From Maribacter sp. (GTDB lineage Bacteria; Bacteroidota; Bacteroidia; Flavobacteriales; Flavobacteriaceae): a stretch of DNA of 64,000 bases. The notes below the pieces were generated by a model. The model saw nothing but the letters and a program-made list of their open reading frames with translations, had not been told where the DNA came from and did not search any database. A program made the position numbers and the translations under genes. The first letter of the stretch is position 1; every line of letters starts with the position of its first letter. This document shows, in pieces, positions 9,731 to 18,990 of this stretch. Where the stretch lies: the NCBI GenBank assembly GCA_024643345.1, contig JAHENB010000063.1, positions 261,013 to 325,012 on the forward strand, written 5' to 3'.

Positions 9731-10079
9731 AAAAGTTGATCCAAATATTCCTTGAGATTCTGATGATGACCGGCATGAACACGATCATGGTTGCTACAAT
9801 CGCAATAAAAGTATGTACCAGGGTAGCTTTGAAAACTAAAAAAGAGATCACAAAGGCAGCTACGGCAAATGCAATGCCCAATCCGTAGCTCACATACATC
9901 GCCCCATAAAAAAAAGAAGGCTCGATCTTATATTTGGTTCCGCAATGGGAACAGCGCTCCTTCATTTTAAATAAAAAACCGACTTTATAAGGGTTTTTGG
10001 CCTCATACATGCTTTCTTGGTGGCATTTTGGGCAACTTCCTGTTAAAATGCTGTAGAGTTTGTTTCCTTTTTTTAACAT
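9678..10079 (-). CDS. DUF983 family zinc-ribbon membrane protein
   Basis: Small protein (133 aa from the preferred start at 10079; an in-frame start at 10115 would add 12 residues). Two CxxC pairs, CPKC and CSHC, near the N-terminus form a likely zinc ribbon. Two hydrophobic segments follow (AMYVSYGLGIAFAVAAFVI and TFIAIVATMIVFMPVII). This is the DUF983 arrangement, whose function is not known. It is transcribed away from the ABC-F gene and its tail overlaps that of the FAD oxidoreductase gene. The start at 10079 is chosen because the family typically begins shortly before the first CxxC pair. Confidence 0.85.
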   Translation of the reverse strand: MLKKGNKLYSILTGSCPKCHQESMYEAKNPYKVGFLFKMKERCSHCGTKYKIEPSFFYGAMYVSYGLGIAFAVAAFVISFLVFKATLVHTFIAIVATMIVFMPVIIRISRNIWINFFIHYDPQQAKTRPKSTS

Positions 10080-10144
10080 TTGCAAAACTTTTTGCGAAAA
10101 TAGGATTTCGCACACTTTTTCAACGTAACATTCATCACAATTAA

Positions 10145-12061
10145 ATGCTTAATATTCATAACCTTTCCGTTTCATTTGGGGGTGAATTCCTCTTCGAGGA
10201 AATATCGTTTCGCCTCAATGCGGGAGACCGTGTGGGCCTTATTGGAAAAAACGGGGCGGGAAAGTCTACCTTGCTCAAGCTGCTGTCCAAAGATATGCCC
10301 TTGGATACGGGTACCATTGCCACCGAGAAAAACGTTAAGATCGGTTTTCTTCGGCAGGATATTGATTTTGAACAGGGAAGGAGCGTACTGGAAGAAGCTT
10401 ATCAGGCATTTGTGGAAATCAAGGCATTGGAGGCCAGACTGGACGAAATTAACCACCAGTTGGCCGAACGCACCGATTATGAAAGCGAAGGGTATCACCA
10501 ATTGATGATCGATCTCAATGACGTTTCACACCACTATGAAATTTTGGGGGGCTATAATTACCAGGGTGAGACAGAAAAGATTTTGCTCGGTTTGGGCTTT
10601 AAAAGAGAAGATTTCGATAAAAAGACCGATACCTTTTCAGGAGGTTGGCGCATGCGTATCGAATTGGCCAAACTATTGCTGCAGAGCAACGATGTCCTCT
10701 TGCTCGATGAGCCTACCAACCACTTGGATATCGAATCGATCATCTGGTTGGAAGGTTTTTTGAACAGCTATCCCGGCGCGGTAGTGATCGTATCGCACGA
10801 CAAGATGTTTTTAGATAACGTGACCAACAGAACCATTGAAATTTCGTTGGGGAGAATCTACGATTACAACAAACCTTATTCCAAATTTTTAAAACTAAGG
10901 GGAGAAATCAAGGAGCAGCAGCTCAATGCCCAAAAAAATCAGGAAAAGGAAATTCAACAGGCCGAAAGGTTGATCGAAAAATTTAGGGCAAAGAGCACCA
11001 AGGCTTCCATGGCGCAGTCATTGATCAAAAAACTCGACAAAATGGAGCGTATCGAGGTCGATGAAGACGACAATGCCGTAATGAACCTGCGCTTTCCAAT
11101 TTCCATTACACCTGGTAAAGTGGTTGCCGAGATAGAACATTTATCGAAAAGCTATGGGCCTAACCAAGTCCTTCGACACATTGACCTATTGTTGGAGCGG
11201 GACAGCAAGACCGCTTTCGTTGGTCAGAACGGTCAGGGCAAATCTACCTTGGCTAAAATATTGGTCGGGGAGTTGGAACATGAAGGCCACTTGAAATTGG
11301 GCCATAACGTGCAAATCGGGTATTTTGCCCAAAACCAGGCCGAATATTTGGATGGAAGTAAAACCATTTTGGATACCATGATCGATGCGGCAAATGAGAA
11401 GAACAGGGCTAAGGTTCGTGATATCCTGGGATCTTTCCTTTTTCGTGGCGATGAGGTCGAAAAATACGTCAAGGTATTATCCGGGGGGGAACGCAATCGC
11501 CTGGCATTGGCTAAAATGTTGCTGCAGCCCTTTAATGTGCTGGTAATGGACGAACCCACCAACCACCTTGACATCAAATCAAAAAATGTGTTGAAACAGG
11601 CCCTTCAAAATTTTGAGGGCACCTTAATCTTGGTTTCACATGACCGTGACTTTCTCCAAGGGCTCACCAATAAGGTCTACGAGTTTAAAGATAAAAAAAT
11701 CAAGGAATATCTAGGTGATATCGACTTCTATTTAGAGCAGCGTAAGGTCGAGGACTTCAGGGCCATTGAAAAGCAACAGCAAAAGAAGAAGGAAAAAGAA
11801 TCGGAAAAGAGCACGTCGATCGATTTTGATGGCCAGAAGAGGGTAAAATCCTTAAAAAACAAGCTCAGTACGGTCGAGGCCAAAATTGCACAGTTGGAAA
11901 GGGAAATCGCTTCGAATGACCAGGATCTTTTGTTAAATTATGAGGCAACCATCAAAAGGAACAATTTTTTCGATACCTATCATGCCAAGAAAAAGGAGTT
12001 GGAAAGTTTGATGATGCGATGGGAAAAGCTATCATCAGAGCTGGAAATGGCATCAAGTTAA
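10145..12061 (+). CDS. ABC-F family ATPase
   Basis: Soluble protein of 638 aa with two ABC ATPase domains and no membrane segment. ABC-F proteins bind ribosomes and act in translation or, in some branches, antibiotic protection. Domain 1 has Walker A GKNGAGKST (about residues 33-41), signature SGGWRMR and Walker B LLLDEPTNHLD. Domain 2 has Walker A GQNGQGKST (about 361), signature LSGGERNR and VMDEPTNHLD. A charged linker lies between the domains (about 255-320) and a coiled coil rich in Lys and Glu ends the protein (about 545-638), as in the Uup/YdiF-like branch. It is probably a housekeeping member rather than a resistance determinant. Confidence 0.93.
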   Translation: MLNIHNLSVSFGGEFLFEEISFRLNAGDRVGLIGKNGAGKSTLLKLLSKDMPLDTGTIATEKNVKIGFLRQDIDFEQGRSVLEEAYQAFVEIKALEARLDEINHQLAERTDYESEGYHQLMIDLNDVSHHYEILGGYNYQGETEKILLGLGFKREDFDKKTDTFSGGWRMRIELAKLLLQSNDVLLLDEPTNHLDIESIIWLEGFLNSYPGAVVIVSHDKMFLDNVTNRTIEISLGRIYDYNKPYSKFLKLRGEIKEQQLNAQKNQEKEIQQAERLIEKFRAKSTKASMAQSLIKKLDKMERIEVDEDDNAVMNLRFPISITPGKVVAEIEHLSKSYGPNQVLRHIDLLLERDSKTAFVGQNGQGKSTLAKILVGELEHEGHLKLGHNVQIGYFAQNQAEYLDGSKTILDTMIDAANEKNRAKVRDILGSFLFRGDEVEKYVKVLSGGERNRLALAKMLLQPFNVLVMDEPTNHLDIKSKNVLKQALQNFEGTLILVSHDRDFLQGLTNKVYEFKDKKIKEYLGDIDFYLEQRKVEDFRAIEKQQQKKKEKESEKSTSIDFDGQKRVKSLKNKLSTVEAKIAQLEREIASNDQDLLLNYEATIKRNNFFDTYHAKKKELESLMMRWEKLSSELEMASS

Positions 12062-12239
12062 CCCTTCACAAAAAGTAAGTAAATTCTTTCACAACAAAAA
12101 TCGCCGTTTTCACCACAAAAACGGGCCTTTCATCGAGAATATTTGCATTTAATCCTGATTAAAACGTTATTTGTAAGGTAATTCTTTCTAATGTAGGAAA
12201 TTACTAATAAAATTAGGGATCGTACCAAAACAGTGCAAT

Positions 12240-13124
12240 ATGAAAAAACAGCTCGTTGCTTTTCTGGTTTTCTTTATGGTAGTGAATACAATATTTGCCG
12301 ATATCCCACAAACCGAAAAGAATGCGCTTTTGGATCTCTACGGTGCCACCAATGGTGAAGAATGGCAGAACAAATGGGATATCAATGCCCCTGTTGAGCA
12401 ATGGTACGGGGTGAAGTTGGTGAATGACCATGTGGTTGAAATCAACCTTTTCCATAATAACTTACAGGGCACGATTCCCGCAAGTATAGGTGGTCTTACC
12501 AGTTTAAATGTGCTCAATTTGGCATTCAACGGTATTACCGGGCAATTGCCGGAAACCCTTGTCAAGCTTGTAAAATTGAAGGTGCTTAAGCTTGAAATGA
12601 ACCGAATAAAAGGGGAATTGCCCATTGAAATGGGCAATTTGGCACAATTGATAGAGTTCAGCGCTTTCAATAATTTCCTGACCGGCAGCATACCAGCTAG
12701 CCTCGGAAATATCAAAGGACTAAAAATATTGAATTTGTCGAGCAACAATATCAAAGGTGAAATTCCGAATTCTTTGGGCAATTTAAAAAACCTGGTGGTC
12801 TTGGGACTTTTCGAAAATAGCTTGGAAGGAAGTATTCCAAATGAACTCGGTAACCTATCACTTTTGAAGGAATTGGTTTTGGCGAACAATCAATTGGGCG
12901 GGGAAATTCCTAAGGAATTCGGACAGTTGGCCAGTTTGGAGGTCTTGCAGATACAGAACAATAAATTCAATTCCTTCAAAAACCTGGAATATATGAACAC
13001 TCAAGGTCTCTTGGTGTTCGATTTTGACAAGAATAAGGAAATGAGCGATTTTAAAAATATAGACTTCGATAAAACCCGTATGGCTGAAACGCTGTTTGAA
13101 GAAGATATAGAACACGATAGGTAA
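12240..13124 (+). CDS. Exported leucine-rich repeat protein (paralogue 1)
   Basis: Secreted or periplasmic protein of 294 aa. It has a signal peptide (LVAFLVFFMVVNTIFA), then a short cap (residues about 24-65, containing EKNALLDLY and WYGVKL). Seven to eight repeats of about 24 aa follow, of the plant-type pattern LxxLxLxxNxLxGxIPxxLGNL. The tail is acidic and lacks repeats (MAETLFEEDIEHD). No type IX C-terminal sorting domain or membrane anchor is visible. A clear paralogue lies at 25267-26157, with the same cap, repeat number and a similar tail. A strong terminator follows, so the gene is a single transcription unit. Confidence 0.85.
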   Translation: MKKQLVAFLVFFMVVNTIFADIPQTEKNALLDLYGATNGEEWQNKWDINAPVEQWYGVKLVNDHVVEINLFHNNLQGTIPASIGGLTSLNVLNLAFNGITGQLPETLVKLVKLKVLKLEMNRIKGELPIEMGNLAQLIEFSAFNNFLTGSIPASLGNIKGLKILNLSSNNIKGEIPNSLGNLKNLVVLGLFENSLEGSIPNELGNLSLLKELVLANNQLGGEIPKEFGQLASLEVLQIQNNKFNSFKNLEYMNTQGLLVFDFDKNKEMSDFKNIDFDKTRMAETLFEEDIEHDR

Positions 13125-13149
13125 TTCTTGCTGTTAGTTAGCTAGTTAA

Positions 13150-13183
13150 AAGAGGGATACCGACGGGTATCCCTCTTTTTTTT
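13150..13183 (+). terminator. Rho-independent terminator after the LRR gene
   Basis: A perfect stem AGAGGGATACC / GGGTATCCCTCT with a three-base loop runs into a T tract ending at 13183. It lies 27 nt after the stop codon of the first LRR gene. Confidence 0.9.
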
Positions 13184-13219
13184 GGACGTCTTAAACCTAG
13201 CTCGTTGCAAATGGTTTCT

Positions 13220-13238
13220 CTTTGACAAAACGTCAAAG
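13220..13238. promoter_or_regulatory. Inverted repeat, possible operator upstream of the FGE-like gene
   Basis: CTTTGAC, five spacer bases, then GTCAAAG form a perfect 7-bp dyad 74 nt before the start at 13312. There is no T tract, so it is not a terminator. The size suits a dimeric regulator, but none is encoded nearby. Confidence 0.3.
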
Positions 13239-13311
13239 ACCAAGATGATGCCTTTGCACATTTTTATTTGGATAAAAAACCATATTTTTAAGCAAATACA
13301 AATGTGAATCA

Positions 13312-14352
13312 ATGAAGTTGCAAACCCTATCTCCCATATTACGGGCCATCGCTCTATCCTTGACCTATATTTTTAGTATATCTGTCATGGGACAGGTAGA
13401 AAGTCGCACTATGCCAATGCAAGGAAATGACCTGGATAGCACTGCGACCGTAGCCGAAAATGCTTTCATCCAGCAAATTCCTGCCACCGATGTCTCCTTT
13501 GAAATGATTTTGGTACCCCAAGGTAGTTTTGTCATCGGAAGTCCCGAAACAGAAGAAGGCCGAAAACCCGACGAAGGCCCTCAAACCCAAGTGGCCCTAG
13601 ATTCCTTTTATATGGGGAAGTATGAACTTACTTGGGATGTATTCGAACTGTTCTTCAAACAAAACCAACAGCTTTTCGTGAAGTTGGAAAACGACAAAGT
13701 AATGAAGATCGATGCGATCACCCGGCCGAGCCCCCCATACGAAGATCCATCCTATGGCATGGGAAAACAGGGCTTTCCGGCCGTTAGTATGTCGGCCTAT
13801 TCGGCGCTGGTTTTTTGCAAATGGCTCAGTACGGTAACGGGCAGGTTCTATAGGTTGCCCACGGAGGCCGAGTGGGAATATGCTGCCAGGGCAAACAGTA
13901 ATACTGCCTATGGTTTTGGCGATTCGGTCGCCGAACTGGATGAATATGCGGTGTATTATGGGAATTCTGAAAATCATTACGCCAAGGCGGGAAGCAAGAA
14001 ACCCAATGCCTGGGGCCTCTATGATATGCACGGGAATGTGGCGGAGTGGACATTGGATGAATATAAGGAAGACAGCTATACCAGTTTGGAAAAGAAAAAC
14101 CCATGGGTACGGCCCACCGTTATCCACCCCAGATCTTATAGGGGAGGTTCCTGGGACGATGATGCCGACAAATTACGGTCTGCTTCCCGGTCTGCTTCCA
14201 GCGTGAAACAGCAAAAACGCGACCCACAGATCCCCAAAAGCTTTTGGTGGTTTACAGACTCAAACTATGTAGGATTCCGTTTGGTAAGTCCGGTAACACA
14301 ACCCTCCTCCGAAGAACAAAATAAATTCTGGCAGATCGTACTCGATGAATAG
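13312..14352 (+). CDS. Exported formylglycine-generating-enzyme-fold (SUMF1) protein
   Basis: The 346-aa protein has an N-terminal signal peptide (about residues 1-28, ending near SVMGQ) and a full SUMF1 fold: EMILVPQGSFVIGS, RLPTEAEWEYAARA, GLYDMHGNVAEWT, YRGGSWDDDA and YVGFRLV. True aerobic formylglycine-generating enzymes need a C-terminal cysteine pair after the GGS motif. Here that region has only Ser and Asp, and the one Cys visible is in VFCKWLS. It is therefore unlikely to activate the sulfatase at 44332 and may be a structural or binding protein like GldK. The YceI gene begins 46 nt downstream and may be co-transcribed. Confidence 0.8.
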   Translation: MKLQTLSPILRAIALSLTYIFSISVMGQVESRTMPMQGNDLDSTATVAENAFIQQIPATDVSFEMILVPQGSFVIGSPETEEGRKPDEGPQTQVALDSFYMGKYELTWDVFELFFKQNQQLFVKLENDKVMKIDAITRPSPPYEDPSYGMGKQGFPAVSMSAYSALVFCKWLSTVTGRFYRLPTEAEWEYAARANSNTAYGFGDSVAELDEYAVYYGNSENHYAKAGSKKPNAWGLYDMHGNVAEWTLDEYKEDSYTSLEKKNPWVRPTVIHPRSYRGGSWDDDADKLRSASRSASSVKQQKRDPQIPKSFWWFTDSNYVGFRLVSPVTQPSSEEQNKFWQIVLDE

Positions 14353-14398
14353 GCACATTGTTACGAAATATCAGTTTAAACCCTAACGCGAAGAACGA

Positions 14399-14929
14399 AT
14401 GAAAACCTTTATTTTCTTTCTAATAGTAAGCCAAACTTTAGTGGTAACGGCACAGACCAACTATAATTTAAATGAAAAAAGCACCATGACCATTTCGGGT
14501 TCGTCGACCGTGCATGATTGGACGGTTACTGCGAACCAAATGGCCGGTACCTTAAAGATGAAGGCTAAAACCATCACTGAAATTGGCTTTACCGTTCCGG
14601 TTGAAAATATCAAAAGTGAACGCGGACCTACCATGGACAAGAAAATGTATGCCGCACTTAAAAATGAAGAATATCCAACAGTAACCTTTCAGTTACAGGA
14701 AGTAAAAGGAACGACAATTTTGACGGGAACGCTCAATATTGCCGGAATTGAAAAAAGTGTTCAAATTGTAGCTGCAATTAACCCAACAGGGGAAACCGTG
14801 GAAATCAAGGGTGAAAAAAAATTGGTGCTCCAAGATTTCGGCATGGACCCGCCTACGGCAATGTTTGGCCAAATCGTGGTCGGCGATGAAGTGACCGTTC
14901 ATTTTGACTTGGTTTTTACCAGTTCCTGA
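14399..14929 (+). CDS. YceI family periplasmic protein
   Basis: Secreted 176-aa protein with a signal peptide (FIFFLIVSQTLVVTAQ). The mature part is a lipocalin-like YceI barrel, recognised from the start GSSTVHDWTVTA, the central KMYAALKNEEYPTVTF and the terminal FGQIVVGDEVTVHFDLVF. YceI proteins bind isoprenoid or other hydrophobic molecules; the ligand here is unknown. It follows the SUMF1-fold gene on the same strand. Confidence 0.9.
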   Translation: MKTFIFFLIVSQTLVVTAQTNYNLNEKSTMTISGSSTVHDWTVTANQMAGTLKMKAKTITEIGFTVPVENIKSERGPTMDKKMYAALKNEEYPTVTFQLQEVKGTTILTGTLNIAGIEKSVQIVAAINPTGETVEIKGEKKLVLQDFGMDPPTAMFGQIVVGDEVTVHFDLVFTSS

Positions 14930-15167
14930 GTTCATCAACCATCAATTTACCTCGTTGAACAAGGGGTGTCGTGGCATCAAAGTTCAGTACCGGATATTAT
15001 GCGATTGGGGCAAAGTAGGCATAGGTGCTCGCCTCAGGAGGGCGCAGGAAACCACAACAACCCCAATGGTCTCTGTACTTAACATTAGAACTGTATTTAG
15101 AACTAGCCAAGTATCTCCGTTTGTCGAAAATTGTTAACTTTAAGGACCTGCCGGTATTGAAGCGGGA

Positions 15168-17519
15168 ATGATCGGGATGAAACAGAAAATTGGATTGCTT
15201 CTTATTTTAGCGGGACTTCTTGCGTTTTTGTTTGCATTTAAGAAGGGTTTTTTTAGCCTTACCCACGATGCCTATGCAGAAATGAAATTACCTGAGGTCG
15301 TCGATTATAATTTCCATATCAAACCCATTCTTTCCGATAACTGCTATAAATGCCATGGACCCGATGCCAACAAACGAAAGGCTGGCCTCCGTTTGGATAT
15401 GGAGAACGCGGCTTTAGGGGAATTGCCCGAGAATCCCGGAAAATTTGCTTTGGTTGCGGGAAACCCCAATAAAAGCCTAATGTATCTGCATGTGGTTTCT
15501 GATGACCCCGATGCGTTAATGCCACCGCCCGACTCCAAATTGCAGCTCAATAGCCATGAAAAAGGATTAATCAAAAAATGGATTGAACAGGGGGCAAAGT
15601 TCGAACGGCATTGGGCCTTTATCCCTCCAAAAAAGGCTAGGACGCCCAAAGTCGATACAACCGGTTGGGTTCAAAATGAAATCGATGCTTTTATACTTAA
15701 AAATCTTGTTGATAAAGGGCTCTGGCCTTCAAAGAGGGCCCCGATGGAAATCTTGATCCGTAGAATAAGTCTCGATCTTACCGGTTTACCACCCGATCAG
15801 GAACAGGTACAACAATTATTGCAAGAACCATCGGAAACGATCATAGCCAAAACCATTGATACATTTTTGGCGGCTCCTGCCTATGGGGAACGAATGACCC
15901 AATCCTGGCTCGATGTGTCACGTTATGCCGATTCCCATGGGTATCAAGACGATAGCTACCGTACCATGTGGCCTTGGCGCGATTGGGTGATCCATGCCTT
16001 TAATGAAAACCTGCCCTATGATGATTTTCTCATTTGGCAACTTGCCGGCGATCTTCTGCCCAATGCCACCAAAGAACAGATATTGGCCACTGGATTCAAT
16101 CGCAACCATCCGATCACCCAGGAAGGTGGGGTGATCCAGGAAGAATATCGGGTCAATTATGTTTTAGACCGTACCAACACCTTGGGGAAGGGTATTTTGG
16201 GAGTGACCCTGGAATGTGCCCGTTGCCATGACCATAAATATGATGCGATATCCCAAAAAGATTACTTTGGAATGTATTCCTTTTTCAATCAGGTGAATGA
16301 GAAGGGATTGCAAATGGACGCGGTACAGGCCGCCAATCAGAAATTTTATGCCGACCCGCCCTATATTACGATTACCGATAAGGAAACGGAAGGCCTGCTT
16401 TCGTTCATCAATTTGGAAAAAGGTTCCAATATCAACGTCATGGTGATGAACGATTCGGCGCCAAAGACCACTTTCGTGCTGAACAGGGGCAATTATGATG
16501 AACCTGCCGATTCGGTGGTTGCCCATACCCCGGTAACCATCTTCCCATTTGACGAAACCTTACCCAAAAACCGATTGGGGCTTGCCCAATGGGTGACCGA
16601 TAAGAACAATCCTTTAACCGCAAGGGTATTCGTGAACCGTGTTTGGGCCATGTTTTTTGGAAAGGGATTGGTGGAAACCGTTGAAGATTTCGGGGTGCAG
16701 GGAAACCTTCCGACCCATCCTGAACTATTGGATTGGTTGGCCGCAGACTTTATGGACCATGATTGGGACATCAAATATTTGGTGAAGCACATCATGTTAT
16801 CGGCCACCTACCAACAACGCTCCGAGTTACGACCAGAATTAAAAATGGCCGATCCTGAAAACAAGCTGCTGGCCAGGGCACCACGTTTCCGAATGAGCGG
16901 GGAAATGATCAGGGATTATATGTTGGCCACAAGTGGATTATTGAATACCAAGATCGGTGGTCCCAGCGTAAAGCCATACCAGCCTCCCGGACTTTGGGAA
17001 GAGACCAATGCCGGTGGTAACAGGGGCATTTTAACCAATTATGTACCCGATACCGGAGCGAAGTTGTATCGCCGATCGCTCTATACTTTCTGGAAGCGGA
17101 CCCTGCCACCGGCCAGTATGACGATTTTTGATGCACCAACCCGTGATTTTTGTGAAGTAAGGCGGCAAAAGACCAATACGCCCTTGCAGGCTTTGGCGTT
17201 GCAAAACGACGTACAGGTTTTGGAAGCTGCAAGGGTATTGGCCCAACGCACCTTGGCCCGGCATCCTGACGATGACACCATGGTAAAGGAAATATTCCGT
17301 ACCATATTGGTTCGAAACCCCAGGGATGAAGAATTACTGGTATTGGAGTCATATTATCACGATGCCCTACAAACCTACATGGAAAACACCGAAAATGCCA
17401 AGAAGTTGGTGGCCGTTGGGGAGTATGAACAATTACCCGTAGACCCTTCTAAAACCGCGGCATTAATGCTTACGGCACAGGTAATCTATAATTTGGATGA
17501 AACCATTACGAAAGAATAA
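15168..17519 (+). CDS. Planctomycete-type cytochrome / DUF1549 / DUF1553 protein (PSD1 type)
   Basis: Large 783-aa exported protein, with an N-terminal hydrophobic segment (IGLLLILAGLLAFLFAF). A cytochrome domain with CYKCH at residues 59-63 comes first, then DUF1549 (WLDVSRYADSHGYQDD region) with a second haem-like CARCH at 350-354, and DUF1553 in the C-terminal third (AQWVTDKNNPLTARVFVNRVWAMFFG split over about 466-495). Such proteins always sit beside a DUF1501 gene, as here 5 nt downstream. The pair is thought to perform a periplasmic oxidation with electrons passed through c-type haems. Substrate unknown. A second possible start lies at 15177. Confidence 0.9.
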   Translation: MIGMKQKIGLLLILAGLLAFLFAFKKGFFSLTHDAYAEMKLPEVVDYNFHIKPILSDNCYKCHGPDANKRKAGLRLDMENAALGELPENPGKFALVAGNPNKSLMYLHVVSDDPDALMPPPDSKLQLNSHEKGLIKKWIEQGAKFERHWAFIPPKKARTPKVDTTGWVQNEIDAFILKNLVDKGLWPSKRAPMEILIRRISLDLTGLPPDQEQVQQLLQEPSETIIAKTIDTFLAAPAYGERMTQSWLDVSRYADSHGYQDDSYRTMWPWRDWVIHAFNENLPYDDFLIWQLAGDLLPNATKEQILATGFNRNHPITQEGGVIQEEYRVNYVLDRTNTLGKGILGVTLECARCHDHKYDAISQKDYFGMYSFFNQVNEKGLQMDAVQAANQKFYADPPYITITDKETEGLLSFINLEKGSNINVMVMNDSAPKTTFVLNRGNYDEPADSVVAHTPVTIFPFDETLPKNRLGLAQWVTDKNNPLTARVFVNRVWAMFFGKGLVETVEDFGVQGNLPTHPELLDWLAADFMDHDWDIKYLVKHIMLSATYQQRSELRPELKMADPENKLLARAPRFRMSGEMIRDYMLATSGLLNTKIGGPSVKPYQPPGLWEETNAGGNRGILTNYVPDTGAKLYRRSLYTFWKRTLPPASMTIFDAPTRDFCEVRRQKTNTPLQALALQNDVQVLEAARVLAQRTLARHPDDDTMVKEIFRTILVRNPRDEELLVLESYYHDALQTYMENTENAKKLVAVGEYEQLPVDPSKTAALMLTAQVIYNLDETITKE

Positions 17520-17524
17520 GTACC

Positions 17525-18985
17525 ATGGCAAATGACAAAAAAAATAATGAAAGCCCACTAAAGGTCAATCGGAGGCACTTCTTTTCGCAGTTGAGTGTGG
17601 GTATTGGATCGTTGGCCCTTGGCTCGTTATTGATTCCAGATCTTTTTAAAAGCGACACCGAATCCTTGTCCTCAATGCCGTTGGGAATTCCCCATTTTGC
17701 CCCGAAGGCCAAACGGATCATTTATCTTTTTCAGGCCGGCGCCCCCTCGCAGTTGGAAACTTTTGATCATAAACCTACCCTGCGCAAACGCATGGGCGAG
17801 GATTTGCCTGAATCGATTCGGAACGGGCAACGATTGACCGGAATGACTTCCGAACAAAAAACCTTTCCGCTGATGCCCCCTGCTGTGGAATTTCACCAAC
17901 ATGGTAAGAGTGGGGCATGGATCAGCGATTTTTTCCCCCATATTGCAAAGATTGCCGATGAAATCTGTATCATTAAAAGTATGCATACCGAAGCGATCAA
18001 CCATGATCCCGCCATTACCTTCTTTCAAACAGGGAGCCAAATTTCGGGACGGCCGAGTATGGGATCTTGGATGAGTTACGGCCTCGGTAGTGAAAACAAG
18101 AACCTGCCTTCCTTCGTGGTACTGACCTCGAGGGGAAAAGGCAATAGTCAAGGGCTATATTCCAAATTATGGTCCAGTGGGTTCCTGGATTCAAAGCACC
18201 AAGGGGTATTGCTTAGGTCGGGTAAAGACCCAGTGCTCTACCTGAATGATCCCGATGGCATCTCACGTTCCGACAAACGGCATTTGCTCGATCAGGTATC
18301 TTCGCTCAACAAACTGCATCATGTTGAGACCGGAGACGACGAAATCGAATCGAGAATCGCACAGTATGAAATGGCCTATCGCATGCAGATGTCGGTACCC
18401 GACGTCATGGACGTTTCCAAAGAGCCCGAATCGATCATCAAACTTTATGGCGAGGACTGCCAAGTCCCTGGCACTTATGCGGCCAATGCGCTTCAGGCAA
18501 GAAGACTTGCGGAAAATGGGGTGCGTTTCATCCAATTATACCATCAGGGATGGGATCAACATGGTAATTTGCACAATGAAATGGCCGGTCAGGCCAAGGA
18601 TGTAGACCAGGCCTCCGCAGCCTTGATCATGGATCTGAAACAACGCGGCATGTTGGAGGATACCCTGGTGATTTGGGGCGGGGAATTTGGTCGAACCAAT
18701 TATTGCCAGGGCAAGTTCGATCCAAAAAATTACGGCAGGGACCATCATCCGAGGGCCTTCAGCATTTTCATGGCAGGGGGAGGTGTTAAACCGGGCATTA
18801 CCTATGGCGAGACCGACGAGTTTGGCTATAATATTATTGAAAACCCGGTACATATCAATGATTTTCATGCCACTCTGATGTATGCCATGGGTCTGGATCA
18901 CGAGCAGTTGACCTACAAATACCAAGGCCGTAGGTTTCGATTGACCGATGTGGCCGGAAACGTGATCAATGACCTTATCGCCTAA
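17525..18985 (+). CDS. DUF1501 domain protein, twin-arginine type export
   Basis: The 486-aa protein belongs to DUF1501, an alkaline-phosphatase/sulfatase-like fold. The N-terminus has a twin-arginine pattern (NRRHFFSQL) followed by a hydrophobic stretch (VGIGSLALGSLLIPD). Motifs LFQAGAPSQLETFDHK, RLAENGVRFIQLYHQGWDQH (residues about 320-340) and WGGEFGRT are typical of the family. It is sandwiched between the DUF1549/1553 gene and the membrane cytochrome gene with 5-nt gaps, so the three are co-translated parts of one periplasmic oxidation system. Confidence 0.9.
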   Translation: MANDKKNNESPLKVNRRHFFSQLSVGIGSLALGSLLIPDLFKSDTESLSSMPLGIPHFAPKAKRIIYLFQAGAPSQLETFDHKPTLRKRMGEDLPESIRNGQRLTGMTSEQKTFPLMPPAVEFHQHGKSGAWISDFFPHIAKIADEICIIKSMHTEAINHDPAITFFQTGSQISGRPSMGSWMSYGLGSENKNLPSFVVLTSRGKGNSQGLYSKLWSSGFLDSKHQGVLLRSGKDPVLYLNDPDGISRSDKRHLLDQVSSLNKLHHVETGDDEIESRIAQYEMAYRMQMSVPDVMDVSKEPESIIKLYGEDCQVPGTYAANALQARRLAENGVRFIQLYHQGWDQHGNLHNEMAGQAKDVDQASAALIMDLKQRGMLEDTLVIWGGEFGRTNYCQGKFDPKNYGRDHHPRAFSIFMAGGGVKPGITYGETDEFGYNIIENPVHINDFHATLMYAMGLDHEQLTYKYQGRRFRLTDVAGNVINDLIA

Positions 18986-18990
18986 ATAGT

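Noticed and set aside
13312-14352. Active formylglycine-generating enzyme serving the sulfatase
   Set aside because: The C-terminal cysteine pair needed for catalysis is absent, and the gene is 30 kb from the sulfatase.
15342-16230. Multi-haem cytochrome of the nitrite or sulfite reductase type
   Set aside because: Only two CxxCH motifs are present and they sit within recognisable PSD1/DUF1549 sequence next to a DUF1501 gene.
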